Below are positions 1 through 6,140 of a stretch of DNA of 6,370 bases, piece after piece. The translations under genes were made by a program, and so were the position numbers. Below the pieces are notes generated by a model that searched no databases, was not told where the DNA came from, and worked only from the letters and a program-made list of their open reading frames with translations. Origin of the DNA: Candidatus Fermentibacteraceae bacterium (GTDB lineage: Bacteria > Fermentibacterota > Fermentibacteria > Fermentibacterales > JCC-6); the NCBI GenBank assembly GCA_021162285.1, contig JAGGYZ010000310.1, positions 1 to 6,370 of the forward strand, given 5' to 3'. Numbering within the stretch: the first letter of the stretch is position 1; every line of letters starts with the position of its first letter.

Positions 1-106
1 CTCCGATTCTCAAAACCTGTGCCACAATTGATGAGTTCTATCAAGCTTGATTCTACTTTCACCGACACTTCCAACGCCACCACCAGATTCCATACACGCA
101 AAGAAC

Positions 107-1168
107 TTAAGAAAGTCTTTCCAGTGCAATTCCTATAAGGCGCTCATCGAGAATCCGCAGCTTTCTTTCGGAAACCCACTTTTCGCCAGGCCAATTTCTC
201 AAGCTGTTACGAATTGCCTCAACGGAGCGGTCGCAGTTCTCTCTTTCAATAAGCCAATGCACTGTTGCAAGCAGTTCCAGCCCAAGAGGAGATTCAAAAC
301 CGTCGATGATCTCTCTTGTGAATTCAAGAACATCCCGAAACGGCTTAAAATCATCATTGTTCAAGTACTTCTGCAATTGTTCTTTTCTATCGTAATCAAA
401 CCACACAGTATCAGAAGGCCCAGCGTCAGACAACCTTTTACTGCAGTGCAGAAAACTACCGTCCAGAGAATTAAGAAGATGATGCAACCGGTTCGTATAA
501 GGACCATAGCTCCCGGCAGAGAAGCGCAGGTTGAGAGGATTCTCACTGCCTTTTTCAAGAATTCTAAATTCAAGAAACCAGGCAAGTTTCTGTATCTCAA
601 GTAACGAACACTCGATTCCCAGAATCCAGTATTGCCTTACCATTTCGGCTATCATCGCTCTGGCCGGTGTTAACTTGCTTACTCCTGATCTTTTGGGAAT
701 GTTTTGATACACTGAGGTTGGTTCATAAACAAATACATCCACATTGTGTAGATCTCCAAGAGCTTCAATAATTTCATGTTTAACAAAAGCCCAATCCAAC
801 CCACCGTTACCACAACCCAAAGGTGGGATTGAAATTGATTGAATATTTTTCTCAAGAATAAAACGTCGAAGGTCAATAAGCCCCATAGTAATCCACTCAG
901 GTTTTGTTTTATTCTTCCAGTGTTTTTTTGTCGGGAAATTCACAATCCACTTTATCGAATCAATCAAATCATGGAGCTCAGCTACAAACATTTTCCCAAC
1001 CTGAACTTCATTCTTTCTGCAAGCGTCTTTGTATAACTTGTAATTTTCCGGATAAGCTTCTTTGAACATGAGTGCAATACCCTTACCCATAACTCCAACA
1101 GTATTCACCGTATTCACCAGCGCATCAGTTTCAGCATTAAGCAGATTACCAGTTGTGTATCTAATCAT
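107..1168 (-). CDS. darG: DarG: macrodomain DNA ADP-ribosyl glycohydrolase antitoxin
   Basis: Antitoxin of the DarTG system. In characterised members the macrodomain removes ADP-ribose from DNA and the C-terminal domain binds and blocks DarT. The 353-residue protein has an N-terminal macrodomain (about 1-155). Visible motifs are GNLL near residue 7, NTVNTVGVMGKGIA at 19-32, NFPTKKHW at 77-84, and PPLGCGNGGLDW at 115-126. K81 of NFPTK aligns by motif with the lysine reported as important in Thermus DarG. Residues about 160-353 form a second domain (LTPARAMIAEMVRQYW, then AWFLEF, SAGSYGPY), as in full-length DarG. The length is normal for the family and there is no sign of decay. The ATG shares one base with the darT stop (TGATG), and no convincing Shine-Dalgarno sequence lies just upstream, so translation is probably coupled to darT. 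Identification is confident from family knowledge; activity is inferred. Confidence 0.93.
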   Translation of the reverse strand: MIRYTTGNLLNAETDALVNTVNTVGVMGKGIALMFKEAYPENYKLYKDACRKNEVQVGKMFVAELHDLIDSIKWIVNFPTKKHWKNKTKPEWITMGLIDLRRFILEKNIQSISIPPLGCGNGGLDWAFVKHEIIEALGDLHNVDVFVYEPTSVYQNIPKRSGVSKLTPARAMIAEMVRQYWILGIECSLLEIQKLAWFLEFRILEKGSENPLNLRFSAGSYGPYTNRLHHLLNSLDGSFLHCSKRLSDAGPSDTVWFDYDRKEQLQKYLNNDDFKPFRDVLEFTREIIDGFESPLGLELLATVHWLIERENCDRSVEAIRNSLRNWPGEKWVSERKLRILDERLIGIALERLS

Positions 1169-1812
1169 CAGAAATACCAGCGCTCTCTTTGATGAACAGT
1201 CATACCTAATCCCTTTTTCTTTACCATTGCCTTTATTGCATCCAATTCTCTTTTACCATAACAGATAATCCCCTGAAAAGATTCCAGGGGTACCTCTTTA
1301 TACACAAGAGCCTCAGCCTGATACCTTTCAAACTTTGATGGATCACCGGGATCACGGGTGAAATCGCGATTCTGCCAATCTGTCCACGGCAGGTCATCGA
1401 GTGCCGAACGATTGCTGTAAAACTTGGCTGCACGCAGGTATGCATGCCTGTCCGAGAAAACATACTCTACCCCGGTTTCCTCCAATAGCGACAATGACGA
1501 TGCAAAAAAGACAATATCCCTGTTCTGTATTTTCTTAACGCCTCCATACCCGGTTTTTATGTTATAAAACATGGGAGAAAATGGAGTGAAGTAAAACGGG
1601 ACATAATCTCCCAGTGTACCTCCAGGATGTATAGGAATCGAAACATCAGTTCTTTTTTCTATCAACTCGGGATTACCTATTGTAAAATAACCAGGTGCTT
1701 GAATATCGCTCTTTCGGCAGTGCATACCATGAGCTAATATCCACGAAACATTCCTGATATGAACAATTCTAAATATAAGAGCTTTATCAGGATTTAAATT
1801 ACTGTAGATCAA
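1168..1812 (-). CDS. darT: DarT: ssDNA ADP-ribosyltransferase toxin (DUF4433)
   Basis: Toxin of the DarTG pair. Characterised DarT enzymes use NAD+ to attach ADP-ribose to bases in single-stranded DNA, stalling replication; some DarTG systems act in phage defence. The 214-residue protein carries family landmarks: an N-terminal RIVHIRNVSWIL segment (15-26), the DYVPFYFTPFSPM block (69-81), KTGYGG (86-91), DRHAYLRAA (121-129), and FERYQAEALV (161-170). E167 of YQAEALV sits at the position of the catalytic glutamate. The start is a TTG at 1812-1810, because no ATG lies in frame upstream and AAGGG stands five bases before it (reverse-strand AGAAGGGACAATTTG). A weak start codon on a toxin gene would keep its level low, but that is inference. 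darG follows with a one-base overlap. The target base and sequence preference cannot be read from this sequence. Confidence 0.93.
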   Translation of the reverse strand: MIYSNLNPDKALIFRIVHIRNVSWILAHGMHCRKSDIQAPGYFTIGNPELIEKRTDVSIPIHPGGTLGDYVPFYFTPFSPMFYNIKTGYGGVKKIQNRDIVFFASSLSLLEETGVEYVFSDRHAYLRAAKFYSNRSALDDLPWTDWQNRDFTRDPGDPSKFERYQAEALVYKEVPLESFQGIICYGKRELDAIKAMVKKKGLGMTVHQRERWYF

Positions 1813-1824
1813 ATTGTCCCTTCT
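1804..1824 (-). promoter_or_regulatory. Shine-Dalgarno that decides the TTG start of darT
   Basis: Reverse-strand AAGGG is followed by ACAAT and then TTG. The spacing is ideal, and it is the only credible initiation signal in the frame before the first conserved DarT block. The open frame extends upstream but has no ATG or GTG with a comparable signal. Confidence 0.6.
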
Positions 1825-1918
1825 GAGGTTTTCCCAGACTGATTCACAATAATAATATTTTTCAAAGCTGAAGTCTGCTAGTACTCAATTGCACAACAAA
1901 TTAGTTTTTATCGCAATC

Positions 1919-2171
1919 CTAGACCCTGTTTGCTGATGCTCTTTCAACAGCTGCTAAAATCTTTTCGGGAAAAATGAACTGGTATCTTTTTAGTAAGACT
2001 CACTCCAGACAGAAGCTGTTCCAGAAAGACTTCTTCCCCTCTTAATCCCATTAGCACAAGCGCTTCTACTGCCTTGGCGTCTCCTGTGCAGAAAAACAGC
2101 CCCTCATTTTCTTGCTGAATATCCATAACGGCAATCGCCACAATTTCACCTGAATGCCTGTCAGGCGACAA
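1919..2171 (-). pseudogene. Broken PIN-domain toxin paralogue, C-terminal half only, frameshifted
   Basis: Remnant of a second copy of the PIN-domain gene found intact at 2279-2815. From HSGEI to IPVHFS it matches the intact protein at about 40 of 63 residues by hand alignment, including FCTGDAKA and the GE and GD acidic motifs of the PIN fold. The N-terminal half, with the first catalytic aspartates, is missing. The open frame begins at a TTG directly after an in-frame TAA. The original frame ends early at TGA (1946-1944). If reading shifts one base near 1964-1966, it continues as KILAAVERASANRV and stops at TAG (1921-1919), recovering the ASANR tail of the intact copy. This indicates a single small indel late in the gene on top of the loss of the 5' half. 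It lies between the intact PIN gene and darT, on the same strand. It is unlikely to make an active nuclease. Confidence 0.8.
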
Positions 2172-2250
2172 TTATCGCCCGGTAACATTTTTCCATAAGG
2201 CAATGCGGTAAGGAATATTAATTTTCTCTCTTCAGACGATTATCGCTCAG
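2161..2250. repeat. Pair of similar short imperfect palindromes
   Basis: TCAGGCGACAATTATCGCCC (2161-2180) and TCAGACGATTATCGCTCAG (2232-2250) share TCAG, CGA and TTATCGC, and differ by a three-base gap and two substitutions. The first is itself a 16-bp inverted repeat (GGCGA, six bases, TCGCC). They flank about 50 bp of AT-rich sequence between the PIN pseudogene and the intact PIN gene. The function is unknown; they may mark the break where the pseudogene lost its 5' half, or may be chance similarity. Confidence 0.35.
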
Positions 2251-2278
2251 CCAATACCGTGAAGTCACATTCAATGAA

Positions 2279-2815
2279 TTACGAAAGCCCATTACCTTGT
2301 ATTCTATTGGCTGATGCCTTTTTTACCAGTTCCTTAAAGCGTGTTTCTGAAAAGTGTACTGGAATCCTCTTTGTATATCCCACCTTTGAAAGCAACTCTT
2401 CCAAAGAAACACCTCGATGCCTTAATCCCAGCAGTACAAGAGCCTCCATTGCCTTTGCATCACCGGTACAGAAGCACAGATTATCAATCTCCTGTTTAAG
2501 ATGTATAACAGCCAGAGCTTCAATTTCCCCGGCATGAAGAGCAGAGCGCATTCGAGAATCAAACAGCTTCAGTACTTCAAGGCTCTCGCTGGCTGTTACA
2601 CTCTGCATTACAATTCTACCTTTTTTTACTTCCGGCATCAGGTCAATATCAATTCTGTCCCCATTGGAATCCCTGTAGAAAAAGACTTCCTGCTTAACCA
2701 TTGTTTCTGTCATCCATATTTCATAAATGGAGAGCAGCTCAGACCAAACGCCAACCTGGTGCAGGGTAATAACCACATCGGAATCAAGAAGTACTAATCG
2801 TTGTTTTGTAAGCAT
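2279..2815 (-). CDS. PIN-domain ribonuclease-like toxin (DUF3368/COG2405-like)
   Basis: Predicted PIN-fold nuclease of 178 residues, probably the toxin partner of the XRE/ImmA protein encoded just upstream. PIN landmarks are in order: LLDSDVVITL (9-18; D11, D13), TETMVKQEV (36-44; E43), HAGEIEALAV (94-103; E97), and FCTGDAKA (115-122; D119). Together these supply the acidic residues that bind metal in PIN nucleases. Characterised PIN toxins cut tRNA, rRNA or mRNA; the target here is unknown. I chose ATG 2815-2813 because the protein then begins MLTKQRLVLLDSD, as PIN proteins usually do, and overlaps the upstream gene by 32 bases. An in-frame ATG at 2851 would add 12 residues and overlap by 68 bases. 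Neither has a clear ribosome binding site, so translation is probably coupled. Assignment to DUF3368 rather than another PIN family is from memory of motifs and less certain. Confidence 0.82.
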   Translation of the reverse strand: MLTKQRLVLLDSDVVITLHQVGVWSELLSIYEIWMTETMVKQEVFFYRDSNGDRIDIDLMPEVKKGRIVMQSVTASESLEVLKLFDSRMRSALHAGEIEALAVIHLKQEIDNLCFCTGDAKAMEALVLLGLRHRGVSLEELLSKVGYTKRIPVHFSETRFKELVKKASANRIQGNGLS

Positions 2816-3920
2816 TGTTGTAAAGCTGAATATCGTACTTGAGCAGTTCATCGCTTAGCTCGGAAACACTTGTTTCAAGCAGTTCGGCTAAACGACCAAT
2901 TGATATTTTACTGTCATTGTATGCCTTGTATGCCAGACGGACATATCTCTCTGGCAAAATCAATTCGGAGAAAGTGCTGTTGCAATCAAGGCGATCGTCC
3001 ATTTCATGCAATTCACTTGAAGACTCGTATTTATCCGGGCTGTCCTTGGGAATCAATTTCAGATTAACAAGCCTCCATACAAGAGCAATTGTACTGACAG
3101 CATAACTTCTGGCCAGCATCATAATATCATACCACTGTACTCTGCCGGAGGTAATCAACTTTCTGAAATCGGCTCTGACCGATTCTTCCGGCATCAGTAA
3201 TGCACTGGCAAAGATATTTGCCAGAGTTTCGTTGCGCTGTTTCACACTGTCTGTCCACTTGTCTGGCAGGAAATCAGGGCCCCAGGTAAGAATATGGAAA
3301 AGCTCATGGGCCAGGCTGAAGTTCTGCCTCCATCGTGGTTCTTTGGAATTCAGCAGAATTCCAACACCAAAGTCTCCCTTTGTACAGGCAGCTGATCCAC
3401 CGGACAAACTGTCGTAGAATACCCACACTCCCCAGTCGTCCTCAATAGCATCACGGATCGAACACGCAGGCTTGTCTCCAAGAGACAGAGCTTTCCTGTA
3501 CATATGCGCCCATTCATAGACTTCCTCGAATGCTGTTACCTTTGGAGAGTAGTGCTCAAGCCAGGGCAGAACACTGCCTCGATTAGAGCCTGTGCATTCT
3601 GCTATAAATTTGTAGTTGTTGCACCGTTCGATAAATCTGGATTCTTCTTTTTTGTATCCCTCTGTATTATCGCCTCGCCACAATACTACAGACTTCTTCG
3701 GTGTTACCAGACCAAGTATTTCTTCAATACTGACGTGGAAGAGTTTAGCTATCACACTTAACTCATAAACCTTTAGAGCCCTCTCCCCTTTCTCAATATC
3801 AGATACACTCTGGGAATGCTTCAGCTGCAGAACTTCTGCAAGCTCCCTCTGCGACAAGCTCCACGATTCTCTAAGCTTCCTGACTCGTCTTCCAATACTT
3901 TGACCGGTGGTTTCTATCAT
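2784..3920 (-). CDS. XRE helix-turn-helix / ImmA-IrrE metallopeptidase with UPF0175-like tail
   Basis: Predicted DNA-binding antitoxin and autoregulator of 378 residues. Residues about 8-70 form an XRE helix-turn-helix (RRVRKLRESWSLSQRELAE, then SVSDIEKGERALKVYEL). Residues about 160-290 form an ImmA/IrrE-type zinc peptidase domain: LAHELFHIL with HExxH at H205-H209, then NETLANIFASALLMPEE with E231 as the likely third zinc ligand. The C-terminal stretch at about 324-365 (ERYVRLAYKAYNDSKISIG, RLAELLETSVSELSDELL) resembles the short helical UPF0175 antitoxins. The ATG has a strong Shine-Dalgarno (GAGGGAGA immediately before it). A sigma70-type promoter and a palindrome lie upstream. The PIN gene overlaps its 3' end, which fits an antitoxin-first operon. 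By analogy with ImmA, the peptidase may cleave a repressor or itself, but that is inference. All expected catalytic residues are present. Confidence 0.88.
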   Translation of the reverse strand: MIETTGQSIGRRVRKLRESWSLSQRELAEVLQLKHSQSVSDIEKGERALKVYELSVIAKLFHVSIEEILGLVTPKKSVVLWRGDNTEGYKKEESRFIERCNNYKFIAECTGSNRGSVLPWLEHYSPKVTAFEEVYEWAHMYRKALSLGDKPACSIRDAIEDDWGVWVFYDSLSGGSAACTKGDFGVGILLNSKEPRWRQNFSLAHELFHILTWGPDFLPDKWTDSVKQRNETLANIFASALLMPEESVRADFRKLITSGRVQWYDIMMLARSYAVSTIALVWRLVNLKLIPKDSPDKYESSSELHEMDDRLDCNSTFSELILPERYVRLAYKAYNDSKISIGRLAELLETSVSELSDELLKYDIQLYNNAYKTTISTS

Positions 3921-3948
3921 TCTCCCTCATTCCAGTTTTTCCTTAGTT

Positions 3949-3976
3949 AGTATATAATATTTAGCGCACCAGTCAA
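3949..3976 (-). promoter_or_regulatory. sigma70-type promoter of the XRE/ImmA-PIN operon
   Basis: On the reverse strand TTGACT (3976-3971) and TATACT (3954-3949) are separated by 16 bp, each one base from consensus. The -10 box is about 28 bp before the ATG at 3920, leaving a short leader with a GAGGGAG ribosome binding site. Confidence 0.72.
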
Positions 3977-3987
3977 GATTATCTTGA
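3973..3987. promoter_or_regulatory. 15-bp palindromic operator candidate overlapping the -35 box
   Basis: TCAAGATTATCTTGA is a perfect dyad of two 7-bp arms around one base, and it overlaps four bases of the TTGACT -35 box. Dyads of this size are typical binding sites for XRE-family dimers, so the XRE/ImmA protein probably represses its own operon here. The site could also affect divergent rfbA transcription. The binding protein is inferred from position. Confidence 0.6.
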
Positions 3988-4017
3988 TTCATTATTACTG
4001 CCATGTATCGGCTCCTC

Positions 4018-4046
4018 TGTACAAACCTTAACCCAGTGCGTATTAT
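4018..4046 (+). promoter_or_regulatory. Possible rfbA promoter
   Basis: TGTACA (4018-4023) and TATTAT (4041-4046) are 17 bp apart, matching consensus at four and five of six positions. They are placed about 30 bp before the rfbA start. This is the best forward-strand candidate in the divergent intergenic region, but it is weak evidence. Confidence 0.3.
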
Positions 4047-4076
4047 CGGAAACGACACCAATCAAGGGGTAACAGT

Positions 4077-4952
4077 TTGAAAGGAATCATTCTTGCCGGG
4101 GGAAGCGGTACAAGGCTCCACCCCATGACAACTGCCATAAGCAAGCAGCTGCTTCCGGTGTACGACAAGCCCATGGTGTACTACCCGCTGAGCATTCTTA
4201 TGCTTGCCGGAATCAAAGAGATTCTTCTTATCTCCACGCCCCATGATCTGCCTCTTTTCAAAACTCTTCTCAAAACCGGTGAACAATGGGGAATTGAAAT
4301 TTCTTATGCAGAACAGCCCAGCCCGGACGGCCTCGCTCAGGCCTTCATTATAGGCGAGAAATTCCTCAACAAGGAACCAGCCTGCCTTATCCTTGGAGAC
4401 AACATCTTCTACGGCCAGGGGCTTCCAAAAACTCTTCAAGCCTCAGCAAAGAGCGTAGAGAACGGCGGAGCCGTTGTTTTCGGCTACAGAGTTTCCGACC
4501 CGCAGCGATACGGTGTTGTCGAATTCGACAGCAACCGTAAAGTAATAAGCATCGAGGAAAAGCCAGAACAGCCAAAAAGCAACTATGCAGTTACCGGCCT
4601 TTACTTTTACGACAGCACCGTCTGTGAGCTGGCGAAAAAAGTAAAGCCTTCCCCAAGAGGAGAGCTTGAAATTACCACCCTCAACAACTTCTACCTGGAG
4701 CAGCACAACCTCTCCTGCACCCTCCTGGGCAGAGGCATGGCCTGGCTCGACACCGGCACCCCCGAAAGCCTCACAGAAGCCAGCTCTTACTTCCGTGCAA
4801 TTGAAACCCGGCAGGGCCTCAAAGTTTCCTGCCCTGAAGAAATAGCCGTACACATGGGCTATACCACCAGGGAAGCCATGCTTAACAATGTACAGGGGCG
4901 TAAGGGGAGTTACTATGAGTATGTTGTTAATCGTCTGAAAGGGATGGAGTAG
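4077..4952 (+). CDS. rfbA: Glucose-1-phosphate thymidylyltransferase
   Basis: RfbA/RmlA condenses dTTP and glucose-1-phosphate to dTDP-glucose and pyrophosphate in the cytoplasm. This is the first and feedback-controlled step of dTDP-L-rhamnose synthesis for surface polysaccharide. The protein is 291 residues, the usual family length. Motifs: ILAGGSGTRLHPMT (5-18), KQLLPVYDKPMVYYPLS (23-39), ILGDNIFYGQGL (105-116, with metal ligand D108), IEEKPEQPKS (159-168, K162), TGLYFYD (173-179), RGELEIT (194-200), and WLDTGTPESL (223-232, D225). The start is TTG at 4077, because AAGGGG lies seven bases before it and the protein then begins MKGIILAGG, exactly like its family. The usual partners rfbB, rfbC and rfbD are absent from the window, so the gene is an orphan here. 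No defects are seen. It is transcribed away from the XRE/ImmA operon. Confidence 0.96.
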   Translation: MKGIILAGGSGTRLHPMTTAISKQLLPVYDKPMVYYPLSILMLAGIKEILLISTPHDLPLFKTLLKTGEQWGIEISYAEQPSPDGLAQAFIIGEKFLNKEPACLILGDNIFYGQGLPKTLQASAKSVENGGAVVFGYRVSDPQRYGVVEFDSNRKVISIEEKPEQPKSNYAVTGLYFYDSTVCELAKKVKPSPRGELEITTLNNFYLEQHNLSCTLLGRGMAWLDTGTPESLTEASSYFRAIETRQGLKVSCPEEIAVHMGYTTREAMLNNVQGRKGSYYEYVVNRLKGME

Positions 4953-5054
4953 GCTACTGAGAATATCAGGAGAATAACATAACCTGTCCACTGCCTTCCA
5001 CTGGTTCCAGACCTCAAAGACCTGAAATACACTAACAGTACGGTAAAATATTCG

Positions 5055-5083
5055 AAGGCCGGAGTTAACGCTCCAGCCTTTTT
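5055..5083 (+). terminator. Rho-independent terminator downstream of rfbA
   Basis: AAGGCCGGAG, loop TTAACG, then CTCCAGCCTT form a ten-position stem with one C/A mismatch, and it ends in a run of five T. It sits about 100 bases after the rfbA stop. The intervening bases (4953-5054) contain no gene that I recognise. Confidence 0.7.
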
Positions 5084-5230
5084 CATGGTCTATTCTTGAA
5101 AACAATTCAAATAATAATTCTTCCTGTACACAGGCTGGTGCCACTACCGTTTTTCATCTGGCTTCCATGGCAGGAAGAAGTATAGTACGAATACACAAAG
5201 ATAACTGAACACAAGAGGGATGAAATAACT

Positions 5231-5764
5231 GTGAACTACAAAAAACTGGCTCAGGCTTCCGGTTGTGTGATATTTGAAGAATCAAACAAGATCTATGTGG
5301 TGGAGCAATCCAGAAAATGGATCGCTACCTTCAGGTATGTTCTTATTCTTGTTACTTTCATTATAGGAGCCAATGGCATCTACTCATTGATCTCAGGCTG
5401 GATGAATCACAGATCACTGCCCCTCTTCGGGATCATTTTTGCTTCCGTTGCATTGTTTTTGGGATTTATTCTTTTTCTGATACACAGGATGAAAGTAAAA
5501 GCTGACAATCTATCTCCTGATGAATTGAATGTGTTCTGCATTCTAGACACCGACAGGGGAAATCTGCTGGGGCCTCAAAACACATTTCTGGCACCTCTGT
5601 CTGCTGTTAGTTTCACAAAAATATTCAGTTTCACATCCAGCTCCCCTGATCTGGCATTGTCCTGGCCAGGCGGAAAGATCGTAATTGCCAAAGGAAATTT
5701 CTTTGCCGGGGGAATCAGACCAATTGTTGATGTGCTGAATAAGCATTTAGTTAATCCTATGTAA
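5231..5764 (+). CDS. Uncharacterised two-helix membrane protein
   Basis: I do not recognise this 177-residue protein. It has a short N-terminal cytoplasmic-looking segment (1-33, ending in SRKW). Two hydrophobic helices follow, at about 35-55 (RYVLILVTFIIGANGIYSLI) and 65-85 (LFGIIFASVALFLGFILFLI), separated by a short loop with NHRS. IHRMKVK then provides positive charge that would place the C-terminal soluble domain (90-177) in the cytoplasm. That domain contains a strand-rich stretch (NVFCILDTDRGNLLG) and ends in a possible amphipathic helix (IRPIVDVLNKHL). The layout of two helices plus a small soluble domain resembles PH-like membrane proteins, but this is only an impression. The start is GTG at 5231, since no in-frame ATG exists and GAGGG lies about 11 bases upstream. 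TATAGT at 5181-5186 could be a -10 box, though no good -35 box accompanies it. It appears to be a single gene, separated from rfbA by the terminator. Confidence 0.72.
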   Translation: MNYKKLAQASGCVIFEESNKIYVVEQSRKWIATFRYVLILVTFIIGANGIYSLISGWMNHRSLPLFGIIFASVALFLGFILFLIHRMKVKADNLSPDELNVFCILDTDRGNLLGPQNTFLAPLSAVSFTKIFSFTSSSPDLALSWPGGKIVIAKGNFFAGGIRPIVDVLNKHLVNPM

Positions 5765-5810
5765 GGAACCCAGTGGAACAGCCGTAGTACCTTTTCAGCT
5801 TGCACCAGGA

Positions 5811-5846
5811 AGGGTAATAACAACATCAGAGTCAAGCTGCTAATCG
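5811..5846 (-). pseudogene. Relic of the 5' end of a PIN-toxin gene
   Basis: On the reverse strand this stretch matches codons 6-18 of the intact PIN gene at 2279-2815. The 26 bases at 5811-5836 correspond to 2763-2788 with three differences, and the 7 bases at 5840-5846 match 2794-2800 exactly. Translated, it gives LDSDVVITL, the first acidic motif of the PIN fold, but in-frame stops occur on both sides and the rest of the gene is missing. It is a decayed fragment, not a gene. It lies in the 376-bp stretch without an intact gene between 5765 and 6140. Confidence 0.7.
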
Positions 5847-5890
5847 TGACTATATATGCAGAAGAATGTCGGGTAGACATGAATAATATT

Positions 5891-5925
5891 TATGCAAATC
5901 AAAAGTTCAACTTGACATTTGCATA
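5891..5925. repeat. 35-bp nested palindrome
   Basis: Outer arms TATGCAAAT (5891-5899) and ATTTGCATA (5917-5925) are perfect complements. Between them AAGTTCAACTT (5903-5913) is a second perfect dyad with the same centre (base 5908); three mismatched pairs separate the two. The shared centre makes chance less likely. It could be a protein-binding dyad, a cruciform, or the scar of a small mobile element. No T-run follows, so it is not a standard terminator. Confidence 0.55.
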
Positions 5926-6092
5926 TAAATCTGGTTTTCTTTTGTAAACCTGCCATTTGTTGCCCATTGGCGAAACTTTGTTCCCTGTCTGGATTTTACT
6001 CTGTAACCAATCGAAATGATCACATCAAGGCTATAATAATTTGGGGCTTTTTGCTGAAATTCGGAAATTCCGAATTTCTTTAAAGTTTGGCT
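5907..6092 (-). pseudogene. RhuM-family protein fragment
   Basis: A 61-codon open frame between two stops, without a start codon. Its core reads EFQQKAPNYYSLDVIISIG followed by YRVKSRQGTKFRQWAT. This is the most conserved part of RhuM-family proteins (COG3943, found in pathogenicity islands and prophages), where a YNLDVIISVGYRVKS..GT.FR.WAT pattern is typical. After WAT the similarity stops (NGRFTKENQIYMQMSS), and both the N-terminal region and the long C-terminal part are missing. Full RhuM proteins are about 300 residues, so this is a relic. The function of RhuM itself is poorly known. The fragment overlaps the right arm and centre of the nested palindrome. Confidence 0.65.
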
Positions 6093-6140
6093 TTAAAAGA
6101 GTGTGTGGTTTCAAATTCAGCATTGTGTAAACTGGCTCTG

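Noticed and set aside
10..93. 27-codon minus-strand frame downstream of darG
   Set aside because: There is no ribosome binding site and no similarity that I recognise. It is too short to support.
47..604. Plus-strand open frame of 185 codons
   Set aside because: It lies antisense to darG, starts at a TTG without a ribosome binding site, and its protein has no recognisable domain. It is explained as a shadow of darG.
4953..5054. Possible start of rfbC after rfbA, suggested by AGGAGA at about 4970
   Set aside because: No start codon follows at suitable spacing, all frames close quickly and none encodes RfbC motifs.
4443..5144. Minus-strand open frame of 233 codons opposite rfbA
   Set aside because: Most of it is antisense to the clearly conserved rfbA, and it runs through the terminator hairpin. 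The composition is not protein-like and no domain is recognised.
5118..5179. Inverted repeat TTCTTCCTG / CAGGAAGAA with 44 bases between the arms
   Set aside because: The arms are purine/pyrimidine-biased and far apart, and nothing else supports a transposon end or regulatory structure.
5575..5880. Minus-strand open frame of 101 codons
   Set aside because: Its frame is not that of the PIN relic inside it, and the rest is antisense to the membrane protein gene. It is a chance open frame.
6056..6078. Hairpin GAAATTCGG / CCGAATTTC with a five-base loop
   Set aside because: It falls within the coding relic of RhuM, is AT-rich and has no T-run on the relevant strand. It is probably a by-product of codons rather than a terminator.
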